Assembly: GCA_963721385.1 (NCBI GenBank) | Contig: CAVRJB010000001.1 | Coordinates: forward strand, 1 to 64,000 | From: DAOMFB01 sp963721385 | GTDB lineage: Bacteria > Acidobacteriota > Thermoanaerobaculia > UBA5066 | Length of the DNA: 64,000 nt | Direction of reading: 5' to 3' | Shown here: in pieces, positions 16,262 to 25,861 of the stretch | Numbering within the stretch: position 1 is the first letter of the stretch | Layout: each line of letters starts with the position of its first letter | Position numbers and translations under genes: made by a program | Notes under the pieces: model-generated | Told to the model about the DNA's origin: nothing | Database searches by the model: none | What the model saw: only the letters and a program-made list of their open reading frames with translations

Positions 16262-17359
16262 TCACACGTTAACAAACCGCCGGTAGGCGACGGAGAGCAT
16301 GAGGCCGGTCATGGCCCACGTGGCGACGAGCGAGGAGCCGCCGTAGGAGACGAAGGGGAGAGTGATTCCCGTCGTCGGGAGGAGGCCGACGTTCATGGCG
16401 ATGTTCGCGACCGCCTCGCAGGCGATGTTCGTCACGAGGAGAAGGACCAGCATCGTCCCGCCCCGGTCCCGCGCGTCCCTCGCCAGCGCGAGGCCCCGGG
16501 CCACGAACGCCCCGTAGATCCCGAGGAACGCCGCGACGCCCGCGAAGCCCCACTCCTCGGCCAGTGCCGCGAAGACGAAATCCGTGTGTCGGACGGGGAG
16601 GAAGCCGAGGCGGCTCTGCGTCCCCTGCTTCCACCCCTTGCCGAAGACCCCCCCCGAGCCGATGGCGATGCGCGCCTGCCGCACCTGGTAGCCCGCCCCG
16701 CGCACGGCGAGGTTGGGATCGAGGAAGGTCCGGATCCGGTCCTTCTGGTAGTCCTTCAGGAGGAACCACGAGCCACCGACGGCGAGGGTCGCGGCCAGGA
16801 TCAGCGTCGCCCACCACTTCGCGCGCATCCCGCCGAAGTAGAGCGCGGCGAGGACGAACGGGACGTAGGTCAGGGCGACGCCCGTGTCCGGCTGGATGAG
16901 CACGAGGAGCATCGGCAGGCCGACGGCGCCCGCGAGGATCCAGATCGTCCGTGTCTTCACGTGGGCCTGGTCGTCGTTCTCGAGGATCCAAGCAAGAAGG
17001 AGCGCGATCGCGATCCGGGCGAGCTCCGATGGCTGAACCTGGAATGCCCCGAGCTTGATCCACGACTTCGCCCCGCCGATGCGCCTGCCGAAGAGAGGGA
17101 GGGCCACGAGGACGAGCATCGCGACGCCGTAGAGCCCCGGCGAGTACTGGAGGAGAAGCCGGTAGTCGACCGCGAGGAACACGGCCGCGCCCGCGAGCGC
17201 GAGGACGGCCCAGAGCGCCTGGCGGCCTCCGAGGTCGCCTCTCGGCCCCCCCGACGTCGTCGAATAGACCATCGCGATGCCGATCCCCGTCAGGAGGAGC
17301 GCGAACACGAGGAGCCGCAGGTCGAGCTTGCGGGGGAGGGCCTCGCTCAGCCGCGACAC
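16262..17359 (-). CDS. rodA: Rod-shape SEDS peptidoglycan glycosyltransferase
   Basis: 365 residues, the normal length, with about ten transmembrane segments. Key FtsW/RodA/SpoVE features are KSWIKLGAFQVQPSELARIA, QPDTGVALTYVP, and the C-terminal GLLPTTGITLPFVSYGGSSL. RodA polymerises glycan strands from lipid II in the elongasome together with PBP2, encoded 22 bp upstream. It belongs to the minus-strand mreBCD-mrdA-rodA-rng set. Confidence 0.96.
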   Translation of the reverse strand: MSRLSEALPRKLDLRLLVFALLLTGIGIAMVYSTTSGGPRGDLGGRQALWAVLALAGAAVFLAVDYRLLLQYSPGLYGVAMLVLVALPLFGRRIGGAKSWIKLGAFQVQPSELARIAIALLLAWILENDDQAHVKTRTIWILAGAVGLPMLLVLIQPDTGVALTYVPFVLAALYFGGMRAKWWATLILAATLAVGGSWFLLKDYQKDRIRTFLDPNLAVRGAGYQVRQARIAIGSGGVFGKGWKQGTQSRLGFLPVRHTDFVFAALAEEWGFAGVAAFLGIYGAFVARGLALARDARDRGGTMLVLLLVTNIACEAVANIAMNVGLLPTTGITLPFVSYGGSSLVATWAMTGLMLSVAYRRFVNV

Positions 17360-17381
17360 GGCCGCTTCCCGCGGGCGGGGC

Positions 17382-19226
17382 TCATCGCCCTGCCACCGTC
17401 ACGGCGGCTGGCGCCGCAGCCGCGGGAGGCTGGAGCCAGGCGGCCGCGAGTTTCGCGGCGAGCGGCCCGGCCGCGCTCGAGCCGTGGAGGCCGTGCTCGA
17501 CGAAGACGGCGACGACGATTCTCGGGTCGTTCCGCGGCGCGAAGCCGACGAACCACCCGTGGTCGCGGAGGTTCTCGGGCAGAGCGAGCGTCTTCTTCGC
17601 CTGCTTCTGGGTCACCATCTGCACCGTGCCGGTCTTCCCGCAGAAATCGAGGCCCGGGACGCGCGCCGTGGCGTAGCCCGTGCCGCCGGGGGCGTTCACG
17701 ACGCGCCAGAGGCCGTCGACGACGAGATCGCGCTGCCCCGGTCCCCACGGGACCGACTCCCTGACCGGCGGGCGGTAGACGAAGCGCTCGTTCGTCTTCA
17801 CGTTCTCGCCGATGTGGAAGAGGTGGGGCGTCGGGAGGGCGCCGTCGGCGTTCGCGATCCCGGCGAAGGCGCGCGCGAGCTGGAGCGCCGTCACGAGGAC
17901 CGGGCCCTGCCCGATGGATACGGAGATCGTCTCGCCCGCGTACCAGGGGTGCCGACGGACCTTCGCGCTCCAGTCGGGCGACGGGACGACCCCGCCCTTC
18001 TCGCTCGCGAGGTCGACGCCCGTGAGGCGGCCGAAGCCGAAGGCCGTTGCCGACTCGGCGATGGCGTCGATGCCGAGCCGCTTGCCCATCGTGTAGAAGT
18101 AGGTGTCGCAGGAGACCTGGATCGCGGTCACGAGGTCGACGGAGCCATGCCGCCCGTGGCAGCGGAAGAAGCGGCCGTAGAACGTCGCGCCACCCGTGCA
18201 GAAGACACGCTCTTTCGGGTCGATGCCGTTCGCGAGGATCGCGTGCGACATGAACGGCTTCCAGACCGAGCCGGGGGAGTAGAGGTTCTGGAGGGCGCGG
18301 TTCGTGAGCGGGTGGTCCTCGTCGGAGAGAATCTCCTCCCACTCCTTCCGCGAGACGCGGCGGGCGAAGACGTTCGGGTCGAAGGCCGGCGACGAGACCA
18401 TCGCGAGGACCTCGCCCGTCTTCGGATCCATCGCCACGGCGCTCCCGACCTTGTCCGCGAAGTACTCCTCCGCGATCTTCTGGAGCTTCAGGTCGATCGT
18501 GAGGAAAAGCGTGTTGCCGGGGAGCGGCGCGGTCCGCTCGGCCTCGCCGACTTCGCGCCCGAAGGAGTCGATGACGTACGTCCGCGAACCCGAGACGCCG
18601 GAAAGGAGGTCCTGGTAGGAGGCCTCGACGCCCTTCTGCCCGATCGACTCGCCCGGCCGCGTCCGCCCCGAGTGGCCCGCTACCTGCTCGGCCGTCGCCT
18701 CGCCGAGGTGGCCGAGGAGGTGCGCCGCCAGCGTGCCGTTCGTGTAGACCCGCCGCTCGGCAGTCTGGACGACCAGCTCGGGGTGTTCGAGCGCGTGGGC
18801 CTCGACGGCGCTCACCTCGCCCATGGTGAGGTTCTCCTCGAGAACGACGGGGACGAACTCGTACGACGAGCGGTCCCGCTCGGCACGCCGCTTCAGCTCC
18901 TCGAACGGCCGGTTCAGGAGGTCCGCGACGAAGCGGAGGGACCCGTCGAGGTCCTTCGTCTCGCGGCGGTAGAGGAGGAGCGTGAAGGCCGGCTCGTTCT
19001 CCGCGAGGACGACGCCGCTTCGGTCCAGGATGAAGCCGCGCGGCGCCGTGACCGGAACGGAGCGGAGCCGGTTGTTCTCGGCCTGGCGCGCGTACTCCTC
19101 GCCGCGGAGCACCTGGTGGAACCAGTAGACGCCCACGAGGACGCCGAAGACGACCCATGCGCCCCGGCCGAGCCAGTCGATCCGCGACAGGACGGGGCGG
19201 CGGTCTTCGTGGGCGCTCGTCGTCAT
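17382..19226 (-). CDS. mrdA: Penicillin-binding protein 2 (elongasome transpeptidase)
   Basis: 614 residues. A single N-terminal membrane anchor (about 20-42) precedes the PBP dimerisation domain and the transpeptidase with all three motifs: SxxK in SPGSVWKPF, SCD in QVSCDTYFY (SxN variant), and KTGT in FCGKTGTVQ. It crosslinks lateral-wall peptidoglycan. It lies 4 bp after mreD and 22 bp before rodA. The alanine-rich C-terminal tail is unremarkable. Confidence 0.95.
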   Translation of the reverse strand: MTTSAHEDRRPVLSRIDWLGRGAWVVFGVLVGVYWFHQVLRGEEYARQAENNRLRSVPVTAPRGFILDRSGVVLAENEPAFTLLLYRRETKDLDGSLRFVADLLNRPFEELKRRAERDRSSYEFVPVVLEENLTMGEVSAVEAHALEHPELVVQTAERRVYTNGTLAAHLLGHLGEATAEQVAGHSGRTRPGESIGQKGVEASYQDLLSGVSGSRTYVIDSFGREVGEAERTAPLPGNTLFLTIDLKLQKIAEEYFADKVGSAVAMDPKTGEVLAMVSSPAFDPNVFARRVSRKEWEEILSDEDHPLTNRALQNLYSPGSVWKPFMSHAILANGIDPKERVFCTGGATFYGRFFRCHGRHGSVDLVTAIQVSCDTYFYTMGKRLGIDAIAESATAFGFGRLTGVDLASEKGGVVPSPDWSAKVRRHPWYAGETISVSIGQGPVLVTALQLARAFAGIANADGALPTPHLFHIGENVKTNERFVYRPPVRESVPWGPGQRDLVVDGLWRVVNAPGGTGYATARVPGLDFCGKTGTVQMVTQKQAKKTLALPENLRDHGWFVGFAPRNDPRIVVAVFVEHGLHGSSAAGPLAAKLAAAWLQPPAAAAPAAVTVAGR

Positions 19227-19230
19227 GGCG

Positions 19231-19734
19231 TCATCCCAGCTTCATTCTCCGCCGGGCGGCGCGCCGCTCCCGCCATGGGTAGCGAGCGGCGGCGTCGAGC
19301 GCCATGCCGAGGAGGCCGGTCGAGATGGCTCGGCTGGCGACGAGGACGGGCGACGGCGCGAGCGCCTCGCCCCGGAGGATCCAGAGGAGGAGGACGAGGA
19401 GCAGGCTCTCGAAGGCGACGGCGGCGGCGAGGAGCCCGCCAATCGCCGCCGGCTTCTCGACGACGGTCTGCGCGGCGATCGTGGCGAAGAGGTAGCCGAC
19501 GAGGATCTTCGTGAAGGCGTGAAGGCCGACGAGCCGCCCCGGCACCGAGACGAGGTCCTCGAGAAGGCCGGCCGCGAGGCCGGCCAGGAGCGCCCAGACC
19601 GGCCCGGCGCGGCGTGCGGTGTCGGCGACGGGGAGGAGAAACAGGTCGGGCGCTCCGGGGATCCCGAGAGCGCCGATCCCGAGCGTCCCCAGCGCCGACA
19701 GGACGAGGCCGGCGGCGAGGCGGGCGGCGTTCAC
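19231..19734 (-). CDS. mreD: Rod shape-determining protein MreD
   Basis: 167 residues from a GTG that overlaps the mreC stop (GTGA). About five hydrophobic helices; PDLFLLPVADTARRAGPVWA and AGLLEDLVSVPGRLVGLHAF follow the MreD pattern of a polar patch in the middle of the protein. It bridges MreC to the elongasome in the inner membrane. The gene is easily missed because it shares its frame with a long spurious upstream extension through mreC. Confidence 0.88.
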   Translation of the reverse strand: MNAARLAAGLVLSALGTLGIGALGIPGAPDLFLLPVADTARRAGPVWALLAGLAAGLLEDLVSVPGRLVGLHAFTKILVGYLFATIAAQTVVEKPAAIGGLLAAAVAFESLLLVLLLWILRGEALAPSPVLVASRAISTGLLGMALDAAARYPWRERRAARRRMKLG

Positions 19735-20591
19735 GGGCGGGCCGGCGTCCCGGCCGGAATGTCGGACCTCCGGACGGGAGGAAGGACGAAGACGAGCGAC
19801 GTCCGCGCCGGGTCGGCGGCGGGCGCGACGCGAATCTCCCAGAAGAGCGGCGTCTTCGTGCTGCGCGCGACCGAGGCGACGCGTCCTACGGGGAGGTCGT
19901 TCGGATAGACGCCGTCGGTGCCGGCGGTGACGATGAGGTCGTTCGGCTCCACGGCCTCGATCGTCGGGACGTAGAAGACGGTCACGCCCCCCTCGCCGTC
20001 GCCGCGCGCGACGGCGGCACGCCCCTGCTTCGCGAGAAGGACGCCGGCGGCGGCCGCGCGGTCGGAGAGAAGCTGCACGCGCGCCGTGCCGGCCCCGACG
20101 GCGACGACGCGCCCGAGGAGCCCTTCGGCGGCGACGACGGCGCTCCCGGACTCGACGCCGGCCTCGGCTCCCCGGTCGAGGAGCGCGGTTCGGAAGGGTC
20201 CCGCCGACTCGACGGCCACCAGCCGGGCGGGGAGCGTTCCCGGGGGTGGCGACGGGGTGGTGCCGAAGAGGGCGAGGAGCCGGTCGCGGTCCCGCTCGGC
20301 GTCGTGAAGGCGGAGCAGCTCTCCCTGGAGCGACTCGACGGTGGCCGTGAGGCGCCGGTTCTCCGAGAGAAGCCGGTGTCGCGTGGCGGACCACTCCGAG
20401 ACGCTCGCTCCCCCGCTCCGGATCGCCGTCGCGATCTGGACAAAGGGCGAGACAACCGACTGGAGCCACCGTTCCCCCACCGTCTCGCCGCCCGGGCGCC
20501 GCACCTGCAGCGAGAGCGCCACGAGACACGCCGACAGGAGGATCGCGAGGAGGATCTCCGGCCGGCGGGTGGCGAGCGGGGGGGTGGACAT
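19731..20591 (-). CDS. mreC: Rod shape-determining protein MreC
   Basis: 286 residues: N-terminal membrane anchor (about 10-25), a coiled-coil segment (about 70-110), then two beta-rich domains with VVAAEGLLGRVVAVG and NDLIVTAGTDGVYPNDLPVGRV, which match the conserved MreC core. It is a periplasmic scaffold of the elongasome. It starts 12 bp after mreB. Confidence 0.93.
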   Translation of the reverse strand: MSTPPLATRRPEILLAILLSACLVALSLQVRRPGGETVGERWLQSVVSPFVQIATAIRSGGASVSEWSATRHRLLSENRRLTATVESLQGELLRLHDAERDRDRLLALFGTTPSPPPGTLPARLVAVESAGPFRTALLDRGAEAGVESGSAVVAAEGLLGRVVAVGAGTARVQLLSDRAAAAGVLLAKQGRAAVARGDGEGGVTVFYVPTIEAVEPNDLIVTAGTDGVYPNDLPVGRVASVARSTKTPLFWEIRVAPAADPARTSLVFVLPPVRRSDIPAGTPARP

Positions 20592-20603
20592 CGGGCCCGG
20601 AGG

Positions 20604-21629
20604 TCAGTCGATCGAGATCTTGCGGAGGAGATCGACGTCGGCCAGCATCGCGCCGGTCCCGAGGGCGACGGACGAGAGCGGCTCCTCGGCGAGCGAGATC
20701 GGGAGCCCGGTCTCCTCGCGCAGGCGCCGGTCGAGATTCTTCAGCATCGCTCCGCCTCCCGTCAGGACGATCCCCTTGTCCATGATGTCGGCGGAGAGCT
20801 CGGGAGGGGTCCGCTCGAGGGCGACGCGGACGGCGTCGACGATGATGCCGACGGTCTCGGAGAGCGACTCGCGCACCTCGGCGTCGGTCAGCGTGAGCGT
20901 CTTCGGGACGCCCTCCACGAGATCGCGCCCCTTGATCTCCATCGAGAGCGGCTCGTCGAGCGGGTAGGCCGAGCCGATCTCGATCTTGATCTGCTCGGCG
21001 GTCCGCTCGCCGATGAGGAGGTTGTACTTGCGCTTGATGTACTGGATGATCGCCTCGTCCATCTCGTTCGAGGCGACGCGCACGGACTTCGAGTAGACGA
21101 TGCCCGCGAGCGAGATGACGGCTACGTCGGTCGTCCCGCCGCCGATGTCCACGATCATGTTGCCGGTCGGCTCGGTGATCGGGAGCCCGGCGCCGATCGC
21201 GGCGGCCATCGCCTGCTCGATGATGAAGACCTCGCTCGCCCCGGCCTGCAGGGCCGAGTCCTTCACCGCGCGCTTCTCGACCTGCGTGATGTCCGACGGA
21301 ACCGAGATGACGATCTTCGGGCGGACGAAGAGCGAGCGGCCGTGCGCCTTCTTGATGAAGTAGTCGAGCATCCGCTCCGTCACCTCGAAGTCGGCGATGA
21401 CGCCGTCCTTCATGGGACGGATCGCGACGATGTTGCCGGGCGTGCGTCCCAGCATCTCCTTCGCGGCGCTGCCGACGGCCTCGACCTTGTTCGTGATCTT
21501 GTTGACGGCGACGATCGAAGGCTCTCGCACGACGATGCCGCGCCCTTCCGCGAAGACGAGCGTGTTCGCCGTCCCGAGGTCGATGGCGAGGTCGCTGGAG
21601 AAGATCGAGAAGAGCGAGCGGAATGCCAA
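20604..21629 (-). CDS. mreB: Actin-like rod shape protein MreB
   Basis: 341 residues. Actin-fold ATP-binding motifs are present: AIDLGTANTLVF (phosphate 1), VDIGGGTTDVAVISL (phosphate 2) and GIVLTGGGAMLKNLD (adenosine). RPMKDGVIADFEVTERML and the C-terminal EPLSSVALGTGAML are typical. A short amphipathic N-terminus (FRSLFSIF) probably binds membrane. First shape gene of the minus-strand set, 26 bp after the FecR-like gene's stop. Confidence 0.97.
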   Translation of the reverse strand: MAFRSLFSIFSSDLAIDLGTANTLVFAEGRGIVVREPSIVAVNKITNKVEAVGSAAKEMLGRTPGNIVAIRPMKDGVIADFEVTERMLDYFIKKAHGRSLFVRPKIVISVPSDITQVEKRAVKDSALQAGASEVFIIEQAMAAAIGAGLPITEPTGNMIVDIGGGTTDVAVISLAGIVYSKSVRVASNEMDEAIIQYIKRKYNLLIGERTAEQIKIEIGSAYPLDEPLSMEIKGRDLVEGVPKTLTLTDAEVRESLSETVGIIVDAVRVALERTPPELSADIMDKGIVLTGGGAMLKNLDRRLREETGLPISLAEEPLSSVALGTGAMLADVDLLRKISID

Positions 21630-21654
21630 GGAGGAGTTTCCTTTCCCGCCGGTC

Positions 21655-23091
21655 TCAGTCCTGTACCAGGACGCTCTCCTTGCGGAGCGTTTCGAGGCCG
21701 GAGCTGCCGACGGCGCGGATGGTAATCGGTTTCACTCCCCCGCCGGGGAGATTGATGACCTTCCGGAAGACGCCCGTGGGGTCCACGTCGGCCTCCTCCC
21801 CGTTCACGGTCACTTTCGCCCCCGGCTCCGTCTTCCCCGAGACGATCACCGTGGTCCCGATGACCTGGGGCCGGAAGACGACGAGGTCGGGCGGGACCCC
21901 GGTCTTCTCGGCTTTCTCGGCCTCACCCACGACCTTGAAGCGCCGCGGGGCCGTCCAGCCGGACTCGAGAGGACGGGGCTCCAGCTTCACCGACTGGACC
22001 CGCCAGAAGTAGAGCCCCGGCTCGTCCACCCGGATCTTCGTCTCGGTCTTGGGCCGGGACTGCCGGACCGAGACCGAGTCGGGGACGAAGAGGCGGCTGC
22101 GGGCGATCTCGAACTGGTACTGGGAAGCGTCTTTCACGGCGGACCACCGGAGGACGACCTCGCTTCGGCCGAGGTCGAAAACGGCGTTGTCCTCCGGCTC
22201 GAGGGGCGTGGGCGCCTCGGGGAGGCGCTGCTTCTCGCCGATGCCGCCGCCCTTGGATGCGGCGGCGCGCTCGCGCTCGCCGAGGACGACCGCCGGGCCC
22301 TTCCCGGTCGAGAGCGTCGCCTTTCCCTTGAAGGTGGCGACGTTCGTCGTCGTCGCGTCGCTCTCGACGCCGACCGCCGAGTTCTTCGAGATGTCGGTCC
22401 GGGCGACGTCGGTCGTCAGGATCGAGCGCCCTCCTTCGCCGGTGGTCACGTCGCTGCCGCCGACGACGATCTTGGCCCCCGAGGCCTTCCCCTCGCCCGG
22501 GACGGTGACCGACCGGTGGACCTCGAAGAGCGTCTCGGGCTTGATCCGGTAGAGCGTGCCGTCCGTGGCCATGACCTCGGCCACGCCGCTCGCCCCGGTC
22601 TTCACGAAGTCCCCTTCGCGCAGGACGACGCCCGGCGGGAGCGTCTCCCACTTCGTCGTGTTGGCGCGCTGGAGCTCGACGCGCCCCGCGACTTCGATGA
22701 CGTTCGCATCGCCCTTGTCCCCCAGCTTGCCCGATAGGATGCTTCGAAAGAGCTGCTGGGCCGTGACCGCCTGGCTCCGCGCCCGCTCGGCGTCGCCCAC
22801 CGCGAGCGTCTTCTGTGCCTCCTCGATCCGGGCCGCACCCTGGCCGATCTCGTCGGTGTACCGGTTGGCTTCCTTCAGACGGCGCGCGTCTCCGAGGAGC
22901 TCCTCGGCGCGCGCGATTTCCTGGCGAGCGCGGCTCAGCGTGGCCGAATCGCGCGTCGACCAGAACCAGACGGCGAAGACGACGATCATGGCGACCGCGA
23001 GGAACCCCAGCACGACGCGATACAGGTTGCGCCGCGAGATGTAATACCAGTCCAGCCTGGAGTCGAAGTCGTGGCCGGGTTTCTTCGCCAT
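21655..23091 (-). CDS. Membrane-anchored FecR-domain protein
   Basis: 478 residues. A short cytosolic N-terminus, one transmembrane segment (about 25-48), then a charged helical region (50-120) and a FecR-like core (about 125-280: GRVELQR, LPPGVVLREGDFVKTGASGVAEVMATDGT). The C-terminal part (about 300-478) looks like two Ig/fibronectin-type folds (YQFEIARS, YFWRVQSV, GKTEPGAKVTVNGEEADVD). There are no sigma or anti-sigma partners nearby. Its place just upstream of mreB suggests an envelope role, which is inference. Starts with ATG and is divergent from the PpiD-like gene. Confidence 0.75.
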   Translation of the reverse strand: MAKKPGHDFDSRLDWYYISRRNLYRVVLGFLAVAMIVVFAVWFWSTRDSATLSRARQEIARAEELLGDARRLKEANRYTDEIGQGAARIEEAQKTLAVGDAERARSQAVTAQQLFRSILSGKLGDKGDANVIEVAGRVELQRANTTKWETLPPGVVLREGDFVKTGASGVAEVMATDGTLYRIKPETLFEVHRSVTVPGEGKASGAKIVVGGSDVTTGEGGRSILTTDVARTDISKNSAVGVESDATTTNVATFKGKATLSTGKGPAVVLGERERAAASKGGGIGEKQRLPEAPTPLEPEDNAVFDLGRSEVVLRWSAVKDASQYQFEIARSRLFVPDSVSVRQSRPKTETKIRVDEPGLYFWRVQSVKLEPRPLESGWTAPRRFKVVGEAEKAEKTGVPPDLVVFRPQVIGTTVIVSGKTEPGAKVTVNGEEADVDPTGVFRKVINLPGGGVKPITIRAVGSSGLETLRKESVLVQD

Positions 23092-23201
23092 AAGGTCCGC
23101 CCCAAGAGCATCTTGCGCGGAAAACAGATTCTAGCGTATCGTCCCCCGTTCGCCCGCCGGATATCGCGGCGAAACGCCGGCCCCCCGGCCCCGGAGTCAA
23201 G

Positions 23202-25142
23202 ATGCTCACCACCCTTCGCCAGAACTTTCACAATCTGAAGTGGATCCTCTGGGCGGTCATCGCCGTCTTCATTCTCTTCGTCTTCGTCGACTGGGGCATG
23301 GGCTCCGCAGGGCGCCGGGGCGGCGACGATCCGACCTGGGTCGCGCGCGTGGGAGGCAACACGATTCCTGCGGCGGAGTTCCAGCGCGAGTACCGCGACG
23401 CCGAGGAGCGCCAGCGGCAGACGTTCGGCAAGAACTTCACCCCCGAGCTCCTGAAGATGATGAACCTCCCGGATCAGGTGCTGAACGCCCTGATCGACCG
23501 GCGCCTCCTCCGGACCGAGGCCGACCGGCTGAATCTCAGGGTGACCGACGCGGAGCTGACCGCGAAGGTCCTCGGCTTCAAGGACAACCAGGGGCGGCCG
23601 CTCTTTCTCCGGGACGGCGTCTTCGTCGGCGAGGCGCAGTATCGGCGGGCCCTCGCGGGGGCGGGCTACGTCCCCGAGAGCTTCGAGGCCTCCGTGCGCG
23701 AACAGGCCCTCCTCGAGAAGCTGAACCGCTTCTTCACGGACGCGGTGTTCGTTTCGGATCAGGAGGTCGAGGACGACTTTTCCTCCCGGAACGTGAAGGC
23801 GAAGGTCGAGTACGTTCTCCTTCCCCCGCCGTCTTCGGCCCCGGGCGGGGTTTCGGACGCGGAGGCCGAGGCGTACTTCAAGCAGAACCCGACGCCCTAC
23901 CTCGCGCCGGAGCGGCGGAAGGCGAAGTACCTCCTCGTCGAAGCGGCGAAGTTGAAGAGCACTCTCACGGTCTCCGACGCCGACGTGCAGAAGGAGTACA
24001 ACGCCAACGCCGATTCCTACCGCAAGGGCGAAGAGGTGAAGGCCCGCCACATCCTCTACAAGGTCGACGGAGGAAACGACGCGGCCGCGCGCGCGAAGGC
24101 CGAGGTGGCGGTCAGAAAGTTGAAGGCCGGCGCCGACTTCGCCGCGCTCGCGAAGGCCGAATCCGACGATCCAGGCTCGAAGGCGAGCGGCGGCGAGCTC
24201 GGGAGCTTCGGCCGCGGCCAGATGGTGAAGGAGTTCGAGGACGCCGCCTTCGCGGCGGCTCCGAAGCAGGTCGTCGGGCCCGTGAAGAGCGCCTTCGGCT
24301 ACCACGTCATCCAGGTCGAGGAGAAGAGCGAGCCCCGCGTGCAGCCCCTCTTCGAGGTGGCGCCGGCCATCCGGGCCCGCCTCCTCGACCAGCGGGCCGC
24401 CGACGAGGCGCGGCGCCAGGGGCGCGAGCTGGCGGAGAAGGTCGCAAAGCTGGGCAAGCCCTCCGACGAGGATCTGCGCAAGCTCGCGACCGGGAACGTG
24501 ACGTTCAACGAGACGGAGTACCTCTCGCGCGCCGACGCCCCTGCCGGCGTCGGCCCGAACCCGGACTTCTCGTCCGCCCTCTTCGCCCTCAAGTCGGGCG
24601 AGGTCTCGGGGCCGGTCGGGACCGTCCGCGGCGAGGCGATCCTGAAGCTCGCCGACACGAAGAAGGCCGGACTGCCGGCGTTCGCCGAGGTGAAGCCGCG
24701 CGTCGTCGCCGACGTCGCGAAGAAGAAGCAGGAGGACGCGGCGGTCCTGATTCTCAAGCAGGCGCTCGAGAAGAACGGCTCGCTCGAGGCCGTGGCGAAA
24801 GACCTGAAGCTGACGGTCGAGAAGCCCGAGGCGTTCGGGAAGAACGGCCCCGTCCCGGGACTGGGCGCGGCGAGGGCCATTCTCGACGCCGCCTTCTCGG
24901 GAAATGCCGGCGACGTGAAGGGGCCCGTTGCGATGGGCGACCGCGGAGCCCTCGTCCTCCGGATCGTCGAGAAGACTCCGTTCGACAAGATCGCCTTCGA
25001 CGCGCAGAAGGAGAAGATCCGCGAGTCGCTCCGGGCCCAGAAGTCCGGGCGGCTCGTTCAGGCCCTGCTCCAGTCGCAGCGGGCCTCGATGAAGATCGAG
25101 GTGAACCGGGAGATGCTCCGGCGGTTCGACCCGAAAGGCTAG
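23202..25142 (+). CDS. PpiD/SurA-like membrane-anchored peptidyl-prolyl isomerase
   Basis: 646 residues. One N-terminal transmembrane anchor (about 15-33, ILWAVIAVFILFVFVDWG). A SurA_N-like chaperone segment (about 40-190) is followed by a parvulin rotamase domain (about 275-376: EVKARHILYKVDGG, GGELGSFGRGQMVKEFEDA, FGYHVIQVEEK) and a C-terminal chaperone part. It should help fold outer-membrane and periplasmic proteins. It lies 24 bp before ruvA. Confidence 0.9.
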   Translation: MLTTLRQNFHNLKWILWAVIAVFILFVFVDWGMGSAGRRGGDDPTWVARVGGNTIPAAEFQREYRDAEERQRQTFGKNFTPELLKMMNLPDQVLNALIDRRLLRTEADRLNLRVTDAELTAKVLGFKDNQGRPLFLRDGVFVGEAQYRRALAGAGYVPESFEASVREQALLEKLNRFFTDAVFVSDQEVEDDFSSRNVKAKVEYVLLPPPSSAPGGVSDAEAEAYFKQNPTPYLAPERRKAKYLLVEAAKLKSTLTVSDADVQKEYNANADSYRKGEEVKARHILYKVDGGNDAAARAKAEVAVRKLKAGADFAALAKAESDDPGSKASGGELGSFGRGQMVKEFEDAAFAAAPKQVVGPVKSAFGYHVIQVEEKSEPRVQPLFEVAPAIRARLLDQRAADEARRQGRELAEKVAKLGKPSDEDLRKLATGNVTFNETEYLSRADAPAGVGPNPDFSSALFALKSGEVSGPVGTVRGEAILKLADTKKAGLPAFAEVKPRVVADVAKKKQEDAAVLILKQALEKNGSLEAVAKDLKLTVEKPEAFGKNGPVPGLGAARAILDAAFSGNAGDVKGPVAMGDRGALVLRIVEKTPFDKIAFDAQKEKIRESLRAQKSGRLVQALLQSQRASMKIEVNREMLRRFDPKG

Positions 25143-25166
25143 GACGGCTTCTGCCACAATGACGGC

Positions 25167-25757
25167 GTGATCGCGAAGCTGACCGGCACGCTCACGGAGA
25201 TCCGTCCCGACCGGGTCGTGCTCGACGTGAACGGCGTCGGTTACGACGTGGCCATCCCGCTTGGCACGTTCACGGCGCTTCCCTCGGCGGGGCACAAAGC
25301 GGCGCTCTTCGTCCATACGCACGTCCGCGAGGACGCGATCCAGCTCTTCGGCTTCGTCACGAAACAGGAGAAGCTCGTCTTCGAGACGCTCATCGGCGTC
25401 TCCGGCATCGGCCCGAAAGTGGCGCTGTCGATCCTCTCGGGCCTGCCACTTCCCGAGCTCGTCGGCGCGATCGCCGCGCAGAACGCCCGCCTCCTGTCGT
25501 CGATCCCCGGCGTCGGAAAGAAGCTGGCCGAGCGGCTCGGCGTGGAGCTGAAGGAGAAGATGGCGAGCTTCGGGTTCGGCGAGATGCACGTGAAGGGGGC
25601 GAAAACCTCCGTCGTCGACGACGCCATCGCCGCGCTGAAGAACCTGGGCTACAAGGCAGCGCAGGCCGAAGCCGCCGTGACCGCCGCCGCGCGGAAGGCT
25701 TCGGTGGACGACCTGAACGCGATCCTGGAGGCCGCGCTGAAGTCGCTGGCCCGATAA
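25167..25757 (+). CDS. ruvA: Holliday junction DNA-binding protein RuvA
   Basis: 196 residues from a GTG. Domain I is an OB fold (IAKLTGTLTEIRPDRVVLDVNGVGYDV). Domain II carries two helix-hairpin-helix motifs, GVSGIGPKVALSIL and SIPGVGKKLAERL. Domain III (about 150-196) binds RuvB. Tetramers hold the four-way junction for RuvB. Separated from ruvB by only 90 bp that contain an odd duplication of the ruvB start. Confidence 0.96.
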   Translation: MIAKLTGTLTEIRPDRVVLDVNGVGYDVAIPLGTFTALPSAGHKAALFVHTHVREDAIQLFGFVTKQEKLVFETLIGVSGIGPKVALSILSGLPLPELVGAIAAQNARLLSSIPGVGKKLAERLGVELKEKMASFGFGEMHVKGAKTSVVDDAIAALKNLGYKAAQAEAAVTAAARKASVDDLNAILEAALKSLAR

Positions 25758-25767
25758 TCGCGGCCGA

Positions 25768-25861
25768 TGGACGAACGAATGTTCGCCGGGGGCTTACCTA
25801 CGGGCGCCCCCGGACCCCCGGCCAAGGAGCAGAGGTAGCGACAGCGCATGGACGAACGAAT
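25768..25861 (+). repeat. 14-bp direct repeat of the ruvB start flanking a hairpin
   Basis: ATGGACGAACGAAT occurs at 25768-25781 and again at 25848-25861, the second copy being the ruvB start. Between them lie 66 bp with a perfect hairpin, CCGGGGGC (25786) with GCCCCCGG (25806). The first copy opens a 23-codon frame beginning MDERMFAGGL, resembling the RuvB start MDERILSGVL. It could be a partial duplication or a tiny palindromic insertion with target duplication. Confidence 0.6.
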
